Source of the DNA: Bacteroidales bacterium
Lineage (GTDB): Bacteria > Bacteroidota > Bacteroidia > Bacteroidales > UBA932
DNA: 36,742 bases
Assembly: GCA_017535125.1 (NCBI GenBank)
Contig: JAFXUS010000081.1
Location: forward strand, 1-36,742
Direction: 5' to 3'
This document shows positions 24,396 to 33,030 of the stretch, one piece after another. The position numbers and the translations under genes are program-made. The notes beneath the pieces were generated by a model, which had not been told where the DNA came from, did no database searches, and worked only from the letters and a program-made list of their open reading frames with translations. How positions within the stretch are numbered: the stretch's first letter is position 1; every line of letters begins with the position of its first letter.

Positions 24396-24426
24396 CATAG
24401 GTTTAATTTTAGGTTAGAATTGCGAG

Positions 24427-24460
24427 AGGGCCCCGCTGAGAAGCGGGACCCTTTAGTTTT
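24427..24460 (+). terminator. Intrinsic terminator after the cyclophilin gene
   Basis: AGGG, one mismatch, CCCGCT (24427-24437), GAGA loop, AGCGGG, mismatch, CCCT (24442-24452), then TTAGTTTTT. It ends the flippase-cyclophilin transcript 78 bases after the stop. Confidence 0.75.
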
Positions 24461-24473
24461 TAAAGGGGATGTA

Positions 24474-24504
24474 TTGAATTATTGGGGCGGAAAGTGTAAA
24501 TTTG
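24474..24504 (+). promoter_or_regulatory. Promoter of the DUF4954 operon
   Basis: TTG at 24474-24476, a 20-base spacer and TAAATTTG at 24497-24504 fit the phylum promoter with a slightly weak -33 element. The start codon is 32 bases downstream. Confidence 0.6.
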
Positions 24505-24536
24505 TAGGTTAGGATACACTAAAAACGACCGCACCC

Positions 24537-26741
24537 ATGGAAAAAGTTACCGTTCTCCCTCCTGAGAAAATGATTAACGGATGGATCGATCCGAAGTACC
24601 TCCCCGAAGGCAAGGACAAGTATTATCTCCGCAACAAGCAAGTTCATAAACCGCGCGGCGGATGGCGGCACCTGACCAGTGACGAAATCGAGCGCCTGGT
24701 CAAGAACGACAACACGGCTGCCAGCTGGGACACCATCTGGGTCACGGACGAATTCCGCCCGCAGGGCATCAAGAACAACAAATTCTATGGCACGGTCCGC
24801 ATCGGCCGCGTGTCCGAGAACGGCCTCCAGTTCCATGACCTGCGCCTGCCCATCGGCATCTCGAACTCATCGATCCACTCCTGCGACATCGGCGATGACT
24901 GCGCCATCCACAACGTCCATTACCTTTCCCACTACATCATCGGGAACCGCTGCATGCTCTTCAACATCGAGGAGATGTGCACCACGGACCATTCCAAATT
25001 CGGCAACGGCACCATCAAGGACGGCGAATCGGAGGACGTGCGCGTCAAGATCGAGGTGATGAACGAGACCGGCTGCCGGGCGGTGTATCCCTTCGACGGC
25101 ATGACCACGGCAGATGCCTACATGTGGGCCAAGTACATCGACGACGAGCCGCTGCAGCAGAAGCTCCGCGAAATCACCCAGGCCTCCGTGGACAGCCACC
25201 GCGGCTATTACGGCACCGTGGGCGAGGGCTGCGTGATCAAGAACTCCTCCATCATCAAGGATGCCAAGATCGGCGCCGCCTGCTACATCAAGGGCGCCAG
25301 CAAACTCAAGAACATCACCATCAATTCCTCCGAGAAGGAGCCTTCGCAGATCGGCGAGAACGTGATCCTGGTCAACGGTATCATGGGTTACGGTAGCCGC
25401 GTCTTCTATTCCTGCACGGCCATCCGTTTCGTGATCGGCAACAACAGCGCCCTCAAGTTCGGCGCCCGCCTGATCAACTCCATCCTCGGCGACAACTCCA
25501 CGATATCCTGCTGCGAGGTGCTCCACAACCTCATCTTCCCGGCGCACGAGCAGCACCACAACAACTCCTTCCTCATCGCCGCGTGCGTCAAGGGACAGAG
25601 CAACATGGCCGCCGGCGCGACCATCGGTTCCAACCACAACAGCCGCACCAACGACAACGAGGTGGAGGCCGGCCGCGGCTTCTGGCCGGGCCTGTGCACC
25701 AGCGTCAAGCACTCCTGCAAATTCGCCAGCTACACCCTGCTCGCCAAGGCGGACTATCCTGCCGAGCTGAACATTCCGCTGCCCTTCTCCTTGCTGAGCA
25801 ACAACGCGAAGGAGGACCGCCTGGAGGTGGCGCCGGGTTTCTGGTGGTGCCACAACATGTACGCGCTGGCGCGCAACAACTGGAAATACAAGACCCGCGA
25901 CAAGCGGATCACCAAGACGCAGAACATCGAATTCGATACCTTTGCCCCCGACAGCATGGAGGAGGTCATCCAGGGCCGCGAACTGCTGGAGCGCTGGACC
26001 GCCAAGGCGTGGTATCGGAAAGATAATAAAGCTTTCGACAAACTCAGCGACGAGCAGCTGCGGGCTAAGGGCCGCGAATTGCTCGACGGGGACTCCGCGA
26101 TCGTGGACGCCCTTGAGGTATTCGGCGAAAACATGGAGAAAAGCAAGCGCAACGTCCTCATCCGCAAACCCTGGCGGGCCTATCGCGCCTACGGCGACAT
26201 GCTGGTGCATTATGCCGTGATGAACGCGATGGACTACCTCGAGGCCAATCCGGGCGAGACGCTCACCTCCATGTCTGCATTCCTCAAGAGCCGCCGTCAA
26301 CGCGAGTGGGTCAATCTGGGCGGCCAGCTGATGATGACGACCGAATTCGATCGTCTCCGCGCCGACATCAAGAGCGGCAAGCTGGCGGACTGGAAAGACA
26401 TCCACAAGCGCTACAATGACATCTGGAGGCGTTATCCCGTCGACAAGCTCCGCCACGCCTATCTCTCGCTCTGCTGCCTGCTGGGAGTCGACAAGATGGA
26501 CGCAACCCTGTGGCAAAAGGCCATTGACGAGGAGGTACGCATCCAGCGCTACATCTGCGACGAAGTGTACCGCACCCGCAAGAAAGACCACGACAATCCC
26601 TTCCGCCAGGCCACCTACCGCAACGCCGAGGAGATGACCGCCGCGATCGGGCAACTGGAGGACAACAGCTTCGTCAAGCAGATCCGGACGGAGACCGAAG
26701 TCAACCTCAGACGCCTCGAGGAATTGCGTTTACGTATCTAA
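24537..26741 (+). CDS. DUF4954-family protein with left-handed beta-helix
   Basis: A 734-residue cytoplasmic-looking protein (no signal peptide). After an N-terminal ~90 residues, hexapeptide-type repeats run from ~100 to ~400, for example SSIHSCDIGDDCAIHN, YIIGNRCMLFN, SSIIKDAKIGAACYIKG, INSILGDNSTISCCEV and AAGATIGSNHNSR. This is the left-handed beta-helix used by sugar-phosphate and acyl transferases. The C-terminal ~250 residues are mostly helical and charged. The pattern matches the uncharacterised DUF4954 family of Bacteroidota. Absolute reaction unknown; a nucleotidyl- or acyltransferase on a sugar phosphate is the likeliest guess. The double-SIS gene follows after 12 bases, with its own start, suggesting a shared pathway. 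Confidence 0.85.
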   Translation: MEKVTVLPPEKMINGWIDPKYLPEGKDKYYLRNKQVHKPRGGWRHLTSDEIERLVKNDNTAASWDTIWVTDEFRPQGIKNNKFYGTVRIGRVSENGLQFHDLRLPIGISNSSIHSCDIGDDCAIHNVHYLSHYIIGNRCMLFNIEEMCTTDHSKFGNGTIKDGESEDVRVKIEVMNETGCRAVYPFDGMTTADAYMWAKYIDDEPLQQKLREITQASVDSHRGYYGTVGEGCVIKNSSIIKDAKIGAACYIKGASKLKNITINSSEKEPSQIGENVILVNGIMGYGSRVFYSCTAIRFVIGNNSALKFGARLINSILGDNSTISCCEVLHNLIFPAHEQHHNNSFLIAACVKGQSNMAAGATIGSNHNSRTNDNEVEAGRGFWPGLCTSVKHSCKFASYTLLAKADYPAELNIPLPFSLLSNNAKEDRLEVAPGFWWCHNMYALARNNWKYKTRDKRITKTQNIEFDTFAPDSMEEVIQGRELLERWTAKAWYRKDNKAFDKLSDEQLRAKGRELLDGDSAIVDALEVFGENMEKSKRNVLIRKPWRAYRAYGDMLVHYAVMNAMDYLEANPGETLTSMSAFLKSRRQREWVNLGGQLMMTTEFDRLRADIKSGKLADWKDIHKRYNDIWRRYPVDKLRHAYLSLCCLLGVDKMDATLWQKAIDEEVRIQRYICDEVYRTRKKDHDNPFRQATYRNAEEMTAAIGQLEDNSFVKQIRTETEVNLRRLEELRLRI

Positions 26742-26753
26742 AACCATCAAAAT

Positions 26754-27764
26754 ATGAATCTGAAAGACAATAAGTACGCCCAGTATTACCTGGTGCAGGA
26801 GATGATGGGGACCGTCCCCACCGTAGCCAAATTCGATCCCGATTGTTCCAAGTTCGTCGCGGACTCCGTCCGCAAGACCGGCAAGATCTTCTTCACCGGC
26901 GAGGGCTCTTCCCGCCTGCTCCCGGCCAAGAACAGCCGCCGCGTGGCCATGACCTGGGGCCTGGCCACCGAGGTGCAGACCGACGGATCCCACCAGGCTG
27001 CGCAGTATGACCTGAGCAAGTTCTCCGTGCTGATCGATTCCAACTCCGGCCGCACGAAGGAGGCCCTGATGCTTGCCAAAAAGCTGCAGGCGGAAGGCCA
27101 CAAGGACACCTTCGCCCTGAGCGCCAATCCCGACACGCCGATCCGCCAGGCCTGTGCGGACGGCCATGTCCTCGGCTGCGGCTGGGAGGAGGCTGTGGCG
27201 GCCACCAAGAGCGTGGTCGAGCAGGCCCTCTTCTGCGAGTCCATCTTCTGGCACCTGGCCGGCAAGGACATGAAGGCGGCCCTGAAGGGGCTGCCCGAGA
27301 AGCTCGAGCAGGCGATGACGCTGCCCGTTCCCGCAGAGATCGTGGAATGGGTGAAGGGCGCCCACACCATCTATTTCGCCGGCTACAACGACGGCGTGGC
27401 CGAAGAGCTGACCCTCAAGACCAACGAGATCACCCGCCGCAAGAGCGACTTCCTGGAGGGCACCTACGCCGTCCACGGCATCGAGGAAGTGATGCAGGAA
27501 GGCGACATCGTGTTCGTGGTGGACCCGATCGAGAGCGAGTACGACAAGTTCCTGAACGTCTTCAAGGGCGCCGGCGTTCACGTGGTGGCCATCAGCACCA
27601 AGCAGACGCCGTTCGAAAAGACCATCGTCGTGCCGGAGGCCGGCGAACTGCAGCCCTATGTGTACCTCTGCGCCGGATGGAACATCCTCGTGGAGGTGGG
27701 CATCAGCGACGGCATCAACCTCGACAAGCCCGAGCGCGCCCGCAAGGTCGGCAACGAAATGTAA
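26754..27764 (+). CDS. Double SIS-domain sugar-phosphate isomerase-like protein
   Basis: A 336-residue protein related to the isomerase half of glucosamine-6-phosphate synthase (GlmS), without the glutaminase half. SIS domain 1 (~35-170) shows FFTGEGSSRLLPAKNS and IDSNSGRTKEALMLAKK; SIS domain 2 (~190-330) shows IYFAGYNDGVAEELTLKTNE and DIVFVVDPIESEYDKF, then VVAISTKQTPFE. SIS domains bind phosphosugars. The reaction could be an isomerisation or deamination of an amino-sugar phosphate, but the catalytic residues of GlmS cannot be assigned with certainty. It follows the DUF4954 gene by 12 bases and precedes the lipoate ligase gene by 16. Confidence 0.85.
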   Translation: MNLKDNKYAQYYLVQEMMGTVPTVAKFDPDCSKFVADSVRKTGKIFFTGEGSSRLLPAKNSRRVAMTWGLATEVQTDGSHQAAQYDLSKFSVLIDSNSGRTKEALMLAKKLQAEGHKDTFALSANPDTPIRQACADGHVLGCGWEEAVAATKSVVEQALFCESIFWHLAGKDMKAALKGLPEKLEQAMTLPVPAEIVEWVKGAHTIYFAGYNDGVAEELTLKTNEITRRKSDFLEGTYAVHGIEEVMQEGDIVFVVDPIESEYDKFLNVFKGAGVHVVAISTKQTPFEKTIVVPEAGELQPYVYLCAGWNILVEVGISDGINLDKPERARKVGNEM

Positions 27765-27780
27765 TCAGCGGGGCCAGCGT

Positions 27781-28737
27781 ATGCGGTTTCTGACAAACCC
27801 TTCGACCGACCCCTGGTACAATATGTCGTTCGACGAGTACTGCCTGGAGCAGTATCCGTCGAACGACTGCTTTTTCTATCTGTGGCGCAACGCCCCTTCC
27901 GTGATCGTGGGTGCCAACCAGAACGTCTATACGGAAGTCAATCTTGCCTTCCTGGAAGCGAACGGCATCCGGCTGGCGCGCCGGGTCACGGGCGGCGGCG
28001 CCGTCTATCACGACCTGCAGAACCTCAATTATACCATCATCGGGCGGGACGCCTCGCCGGAGCCGGTGGTGGAGGCGTTGCGCATGCTGGGCGTCCCGGC
28101 GGAGCTGACGGGCCGCAACGACATCTTCGTCGAAGACCGCAAGGTCTCCGGTTATGCCCGCCGTCTCTGGCGGGACCGCCAGATCATCCACGGCACGCTG
28201 ATGTACGACGTGGACCTGGACACGCTGGCCCGTGCGCTGGACGTGCCCGGTTCCAAGCTGGCCGCCAAGGGCATCGCTTCCGTGCGCAGCCGGGTGGCCA
28301 ACCTCAAGGATTACCTGCCGCAATTCACCTCGCTGGATGCGTTGCAGGCAGCCTTGCAGGAAATACTGTCGGCAGGCGACGTGGAACTGCCTTTCGGTGA
28401 AGAACGCCGTGCGGCGGTACGGCGGCTCAGCGAGGAGAAATTCTCCACCTGGGACTGGATCTACGGCCAGTCGCGCACCGCGCAGATCGTGCGTTCCGGC
28501 CGCCTGGCCTGCGGTACCATCGAGGTGCAGCTGTCGCTCGACAGCGGCGTAATCCGGGAAGCCGCATTCCGCGGCGATTTCCTCGGCGGCCGGCCGGCGC
28601 AGGAACTGGCCGGTCGCCTGGTCGGGCTGCGCTTCGAGCGCACCGCCTTGCAGCAAATACTCAACGCCGCCCAAGTAGCGGACTACTTCGACGGCGTCAA
28701 GGCAGAAGATTTGCTTGCGCTGTTGTTCGGCGACTAG
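27781..28737 (+). CDS. lplA: Lipoate-protein ligase A
   Basis: A 318-residue enzyme that activates free lipoate with ATP and attaches it to the lipoyl domains of 2-oxoacid dehydrogenases or GcvH. The N-terminal catalytic domain shows RRVTGGGAVYHDLQNLNYT (67-85), the lipoyl-AMP loop, and the conserved catalytic K121 in EDRKVSGYARR. The C-terminal accessory domain (residues ~245-318) is present. I start at ATG 27781; a longer frame overlaps the SIS gene. The stop overlaps the convergent aldo/keto reductase stop by 4 bases. Confidence 0.93.
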   Translation: MRFLTNPSTDPWYNMSFDEYCLEQYPSNDCFFYLWRNAPSVIVGANQNVYTEVNLAFLEANGIRLARRVTGGGAVYHDLQNLNYTIIGRDASPEPVVEALRMLGVPAELTGRNDIFVEDRKVSGYARRLWRDRQIIHGTLMYDVDLDTLARALDVPGSKLAAKGIASVRSRVANLKDYLPQFTSLDALQAALQEILSAGDVELPFGEERRAAVRRLSEEKFSTWDWIYGQSRTAQIVRSGRLACGTIEVQLSLDSGVIREAAFRGDFLGGRPAQELAGRLVGLRFERTALQQILNAAQVADYFDGVKAEDLLALLFGD

Positions 28738-29675
28738 CGCTGAATGGCGCGCAGGTTGTTTTTCAGCTGCTCCACGGAGCTGGCGCCCACGATGACCGAA
28801 GTGACCTCCGGGCGGCGCAGGATCCAGCGCAAGGCATATTGCGCGAGGCTGAGACCCTCCGCCCGCGCTTCCTCGTTCCAGGCACGCAACTGTGCCAGCA
28901 GTTCGGGCGTCAGTACGCTTTCCTGCAGGAAGATGCTGTGCCGCATCCGGGAGTCTTCCGGGATGCCGTTGAGGTAGCGGTCAGTCAGGAGCCCCTGTGC
29001 CAGCGGCGAGAATGCCACGAACCCGGCGCCCTTGGCGGCCGCCTGGGACAGAATCTCCGTTTCCGGCTCCCGGTCCAGCATGTTGTATTTCCCCTGATAG
29101 ACCAGACAGGGCACGTGTGCGTCCTGCAGGTAGGCATAGGCCCGGGCCGCCATCTCCGGAGGGTATTTGGAGATGCCGACGTAAAGCGCCTTGCCGCTGC
29201 GGACGATGTCCACGAGGGCCTGCATCGTCTCCTCGAGCGGGGTCAGCGGATCCGGCCGGTGGGAGTAGAAAATGTCCACGTAGTCCAGCTGCATCCGCTT
29301 CAGGCTCTGGTCCAGCGAGGCGATCAGGCTCTTGCGGGAGCCCCATTCGCCGTAAGGCCCCGGCCACATGTCGTGGCCGGCCTTGGTGGTGATGAGGATC
29401 TCGTCGCGGTGCGCGGCGAGCGAGCGCCGGAAGATCTGGCCGAACATCGTCTCGGCGCTTCCGTAAGGCGGGCCGTAGTTGTTGGCCAGGTCGAAACAGG
29501 TCACGCCGCCGTCAAAGGCGGCTTCCACGATCTGGCGGCAGCGCTCGGGGTCGGCGGAGCCGCCGAAGTTATGCCAGAATCCCAGCGATATCTCGGACAT
29601 GAGGATGCCGCTCCGCCCGCAGCGGCGGTAATTCATCGCTTCGTAACGCGGAGCGGTCAGTTCGTAATTCTCCAT
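28734..29675 (-). CDS. Aldo/keto reductase (YghZ/AKR14-like)
   Basis: A 313-residue NADPH-dependent TIM-barrel oxidoreductase. The catalytic tetrad is complete: D62 (FDLANNYG), Y67, K98 (ITTKAG) and H139 (YSHRPDP). The start RRCGRSGILMSEISLGFWHNFG and the final TSVIVGASSVEQLKNNL are typical of the YghZ-type, which reduces L-glyceraldehyde 3-phosphate and other aldehydes, including methylglyoxal. It is the last gene of the minus-strand run, 6 bases after the tricorn-like peptidase gene. Confidence 0.92.
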   Translation of the reverse strand: MENYELTAPRYEAMNYRRCGRSGILMSEISLGFWHNFGGSADPERCRQIVEAAFDGGVTCFDLANNYGPPYGSAETMFGQIFRRSLAAHRDEILITTKAGHDMWPGPYGEWGSRKSLIASLDQSLKRMQLDYVDIFYSHRPDPLTPLEETMQALVDIVRSGKALYVGISKYPPEMAARAYAYLQDAHVPCLVYQGKYNMLDREPETEILSQAAAKGAGFVAFSPLAQGLLTDRYLNGIPEDSRMRHSIFLQESVLTPELLAQLRAWNEEARAEGLSLAQYALRWILRRPEVTSVIVGASSVEQLKNNLRAIQR

Positions 29676-29681
29676 ATGATA

Positions 29682-32600
29682 TTATTTGCTCTTGTCCGGC
29701 GCGGCGGGCGTGCCTGGGAGCGGCTTGTAGTTCTTCAGCTCGCCCTTCAGGTACTCGACCGCCTTCTCCAGCTGGGCGTCCTTGCCGAGCCAGTCTTCGA
29801 ACGGATTAATGTCCACCACGATGTCGGGATCGACGCCGTGTCCCTCGATGATCCATTCACCCTCCGTGGAATAGGAGGTGAAGAACGGGGTGCGCATGTC
29901 CTGCCCGTCCACGAACTGGCGGGAGCTGGTGATGCCCACGATGCCGCCCCATGAGCGGGTGCCGATCAGTTTGCCCAGACCCAGCTTGCGGAAGCCGTAG
30001 GGGAAGAGGTCGCCGTCGGAGGAAGAGTACTTGTCGATGAGGCAGACCTTCGGGCCGTAGAACGCTTCGTTCGGGACCGGCTGGTTGCCGCCGTTGCGGT
30101 ACATGTTGACCCGGTACACTTCGCGCTGGAGGCGTTCCAGGATCATCGGCGAGACGTTGCCGCCGCCGTTCATGCGGTCATCCACGATCAGGGCCTTCTT
30201 GTCGAGCTGCGTGTAGAAGAGCTTGGTGAACATGTCCAGGCCCTCGGTACTCATGTCGGGGATGTGGATGTAGCCGATTTCGCCATTGGAAAGTTTGTCC
30301 ACCTTCTCGATGTTGGTCTGCACCCATTCGTAGTAGGAGAGGTTGGACTCGTCGTCCACGGGCTTGACATAGACCGTGCGGGCGCCCTTGCCGGAGGCGG
30401 AGGACGCGATCTTCAGGGAGACGGTCTTGCCGGCCTTGCCGATCAGCGCCTGGCCCGGATCCACAAGATCCCTGGCCGGCGTGCCGTTCACTTCCACGAT
30501 GTATTCGCCCACCTTGGCGTCGACGCCGGGCGTGCGGAGCGGGCAGCGCAGGGTGGCGTCCCAGTCGGCGCCGCGGAAGATCTTCTCGATCCGGAAGGCG
30601 CCCGTGCCCTTGTCCTTGCTGTAGGTCGCGCCGAGCAGGCCGGTGGCGATGCGCGGGATGTCATGCTTCTCGCCGGAGGTGATGTAGGCGTGGCCGATGT
30701 TCAGCTCGCCGATCAGTTCGCCGATGAGGTAGGTGAGGTCGTCGCGGTGCTTGACGTACGGCAGCATCTGGCCGTATTTTTCACGCATGTGGTTCCAGTC
30801 CACGCCGTGCATGTTCTCCACGTAGAAGTTGTCGCGCGTGATGCGCCAGCTCTCGTCGTAGATCTGCGCCCATTCGGTCTCGTGGTCAATCATCATGTCG
30901 ATCTCGTCGGTCGGGACGTTGCCGCCGCGGGCCGGGCCGCCGAAGGGAACCACTTTGTATTTGCCATCGCTGCGTACGAGCGCCTTCTTGGCGTCGGGCG
31001 TCAGCACGAGCGGCATGTCCGCCGGGCCGTCGCCGGTCTGCAGGGTCTTGAGGTCGAAGGTCTTGACCCCGGCTGCGCCGCGTCCGCCGGGAGCGCCGGG
31101 ACCGCCGAAGGAGCTGTAGTACAGTTTGTCGCCGTCGGCGAGGAGGAGGCGGTAGCGGCCGGCCGGCAGCGGCAGCGCGGTAGCGCGCTGTGCGAGGCCG
31201 TCAAGGTCGACCTTGGTAACAGGGGCAGGAGATCCGCCGGTCACGCCGGCGGATGACGGTGCGTTGGGGCCGGGTTTGCCGGGCGCCGCCTTGCCAGGTT
31301 CGGGCTTCCCCTCGTTCCGGGCCCCCTTTCCGTCATTCGCCGGCTCCGACCGGCGAATCTCATATTCGTCATTCCCCAGCGTCAGCGGGTTCGGCGTATC
31401 CTTTGCGAGCGGGAGGATGAAGACGTAGTCGGAAAGGCTGTAGGACGCGTTCCATTCCACGTCGGAGTACTGTGAGCGCAGCTCGCGGGAAGAGGTGAAG
31501 AAGAGGTACTTGCCGTCGCGCGAGAAGAGCGGCTGCCCCGCCGGGTACCAGCGGTCGGTCACCTGGTAGCTCTTGCGGGCCTTGAGGTCGAAGAGCCAGA
31601 GACCGCTCATGTAGTTGGGCATTTCGGTCGTGTAGGCCGCCCAGGTGCCGTCCGGCGACAGGGTGAAGGCGCGGATGGCCGCGTCCTTGCCCACGATGAT
31701 GCGCGTGAGCGCCTTGCTGTCCACGTCGAGTTCATACACATCCCAGTGCAGGGTGGAGAAGTAGAGCTTCTTGCCATCGGGGCTCCACTGCAGGTTGGTG
31801 GGATAGCCTTCGTTGAAAGAGGTAAGGCGGGTGGCCTGCGTCATGTTGTCCGCGGGAGCGGTATAGACCTCGTATTCGCCGGAGGCGTCGGAGAACCAGG
31901 CGATGCGGGAGCCGTCCGGGCTCCATTCCGCCTCGCGCTCGTGCGAACCCGGTGAGCGGGAAACGTTCACCACCGGACCCTTCTCGGCCGGCAGGGAGAA
32001 GATGTCGCCGCGGGCGACCATCAGCACGCGCTTGCCGTCCGGGGAGAGGCTGTAGCCGCTGATGGCGAGGTTGCCGCTGCGGTACTCGGTACGGCTCCAG
32101 ACGTTGTCGTCGGCGAGCTGGATCGAGACTTTCTCGGCCGCGCCCTTGCGCACGTCATATTTATAGATGTAGCCGCCGTTCTCAAAGACGACGTAGCCGT
32201 CGGCGCTGTGGGCCGGGAACTTGCAGTCGTATTCGGTGAAGTCCGTCACCTTGCGGGTCTGCCTGCTCTTCGTGTCATAGACGAAGAGGTTCATCGTCCG
32301 GTCGCGGTCGGAGAGGTAGTAGATCTCGTTGCCGATCCACATCGGGAAGATGTCCTGGGCGTCGTTGTCCGTGATTTTCTCGAGCTTGGTCGTCCCTACC
32401 GTGTTGATCCAGATGTCGTCCGCCTGGCCGCCCCGGTAGTATTTCCAGGTGCGGAATTCGCGGAACATGCGGTTCATCGCGAGCTTCTTGCCATCCGGCG
32501 AATAGGAGCAGAAGCCGCCCTCGGTCGTGGGGATGAACTCCGGCAGGCCGCCCTCGGCGTCCACCTTGCAGAGCTGCGCCCGCAGGCCGCTGAAGCACCA

Positions 32601-33023
32601 CTGCTTGCTGCGGTAGACGATCTGCTTGCCGTCAGGGGTCCAGCCCATCACGATGTTGTTGGGGCCCATGCGCTCGCCCACCTGGTCGCGTCCCACGAGG
32701 GCGCTGTAGGTGATGCGCTTCGGTTCGCCGCCCGTGATCGGAATGGTATAAACCTCGGTGTTGCCGTCGTACTGCGCCGTGAAGGCCACGGTCTTGCCGT
32801 CCGGGGAGATCTTGGGGAAGCACTCGTAGCCGACGTCGGAGGTGAGCTTGACCGCCCGGCCGCCGTCGATGCCGACGCAGTAGAGATTGCCTGCATAGCA
32901 GAAAACGATCTTGCCGCCGCCCACGGCGGGGAAGCGGAGCAGACGCGCCTCGTCCTGCGCGGGCGCCGCCAACAGCGGAAGCGCCAGGGCCAGGGAGGCG
33001 ATGGTCAGGAGAAATTTCTTCAT
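29682..33023 (-). CDS. Tricorn-like S41 peptidase with beta-propeller; REP-encoded linker
   Basis: A 1113-residue secreted protein (signal MKKFLLTIASLALALPLLAA). Residues ~25-550 form a TolB/WD40-like propeller with nine or so SPDGK-type repeats (SPDGKTVAFTAQ, TPDGKQIVYRS, SPDGKRVLMVA, SPDGSRIAWFSD, SRDGKYLFFTS). A linker rich in Pro, Gly, Ala and Lys occupies ~553-602. A second beta-rich part (~603-690) leads to a tricorn core 1 region, a PDZ domain (~800-880) and the S41 catalytic core, with nucleophile S1002 in SSSDGDLFPYG and GTRSWGGIVGI. It should degrade peptides in the periplasm or outside the cell. The linker coincides with two inverted REP-like elements (see finding). Seven bases separate it from the GH20 gene. 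Confidence 0.92.
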   Translation of the reverse strand: MKKFLLTIASLALALPLLAAPAQDEARLLRFPAVGGGKIVFCYAGNLYCVGIDGGRAVKLTSDVGYECFPKISPDGKTVAFTAQYDGNTEVYTIPITGGEPKRITYSALVGRDQVGERMGPNNIVMGWTPDGKQIVYRSKQWCFSGLRAQLCKVDAEGGLPEFIPTTEGGFCSYSPDGKKLAMNRMFREFRTWKYYRGGQADDIWINTVGTTKLEKITDNDAQDIFPMWIGNEIYYLSDRDRTMNLFVYDTKSRQTRKVTDFTEYDCKFPAHSADGYVVFENGGYIYKYDVRKGAAEKVSIQLADDNVWSRTEYRSGNLAISGYSLSPDGKRVLMVARGDIFSLPAEKGPVVNVSRSPGSHEREAEWSPDGSRIAWFSDASGEYEVYTAPADNMTQATRLTSFNEGYPTNLQWSPDGKKLYFSTLHWDVYELDVDSKALTRIIVGKDAAIRAFTLSPDGTWAAYTTEMPNYMSGLWLFDLKARKSYQVTDRWYPAGQPLFSRDGKYLFFTSSRELRSQYSDVEWNASYSLSDYVFILPLAKDTPNPLTLGNDEYEIRRSEPANDGKGARNEGKPEPGKAAPGKPGPNAPSSAGVTGGSPAPVTKVDLDGLAQRATALPLPAGRYRLLLADGDKLYYSSFGGPGAPGGRGAAGVKTFDLKTLQTGDGPADMPLVLTPDAKKALVRSDGKYKVVPFGGPARGGNVPTDEIDMMIDHETEWAQIYDESWRITRDNFYVENMHGVDWNHMREKYGQMLPYVKHRDDLTYLIGELIGELNIGHAYITSGEKHDIPRIATGLLGATYSKDKGTGAFRIEKIFRGADWDATLRCPLRTPGVDAKVGEYIVEVNGTPARDLVDPGQALIGKAGKTVSLKIASSASGKGARTVYVKPVDDESNLSYYEWVQTNIEKVDKLSNGEIGYIHIPDMSTEGLDMFTKLFYTQLDKKALIVDDRMNGGGNVSPMILERLQREVYRVNMYRNGGNQPVPNEAFYGPKVCLIDKYSSSDGDLFPYGFRKLGLGKLIGTRSWGGIVGITSSRQFVDGQDMRTPFFTSYSTEGEWIIEGHGVDPDIVVDINPFEDWLGKDAQLEKAVEYLKGELKNYKPLPGTPAAPDKSK
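31229..31361 (-). repeat. Two inverted REP-like elements inside the peptidase frame (copies E and F)
   Basis: Copy F (31332-31361, plus orientation): GTC, ATTCGCCGG, loop CTCCGA, CCGGCGAAT, CTC, almost identical to copy B at 18924. Copy E (31229-31257) reads in the opposite orientation: GTC, ATCCGCCGG, loop CGTGA, CCGGCGGAT, CTC on the minus strand. Each has a 9-bp perfect stem. They are 74 bases apart. In the protein they give residues ~555-564 and ~589-599 of the linker (SSAGVTGGS for copy E), with no frame break. Confidence 0.8.
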
Positions 33024-33030
33024 ATGACGA

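Noticed and set aside
24867..26654. A 595-codon open frame antisense to the DUF4954 gene
   Set aside because: No recognisable motif, Val/Ala/Gly/His-rich composition from complement of a real gene; no promoter.
17330..31361. Palindromic repeats considered as a CRISPR array or att sites
   Set aside because: Copies are dispersed, lack regular spacing and unique spacers, and no cas or integrase gene is present.
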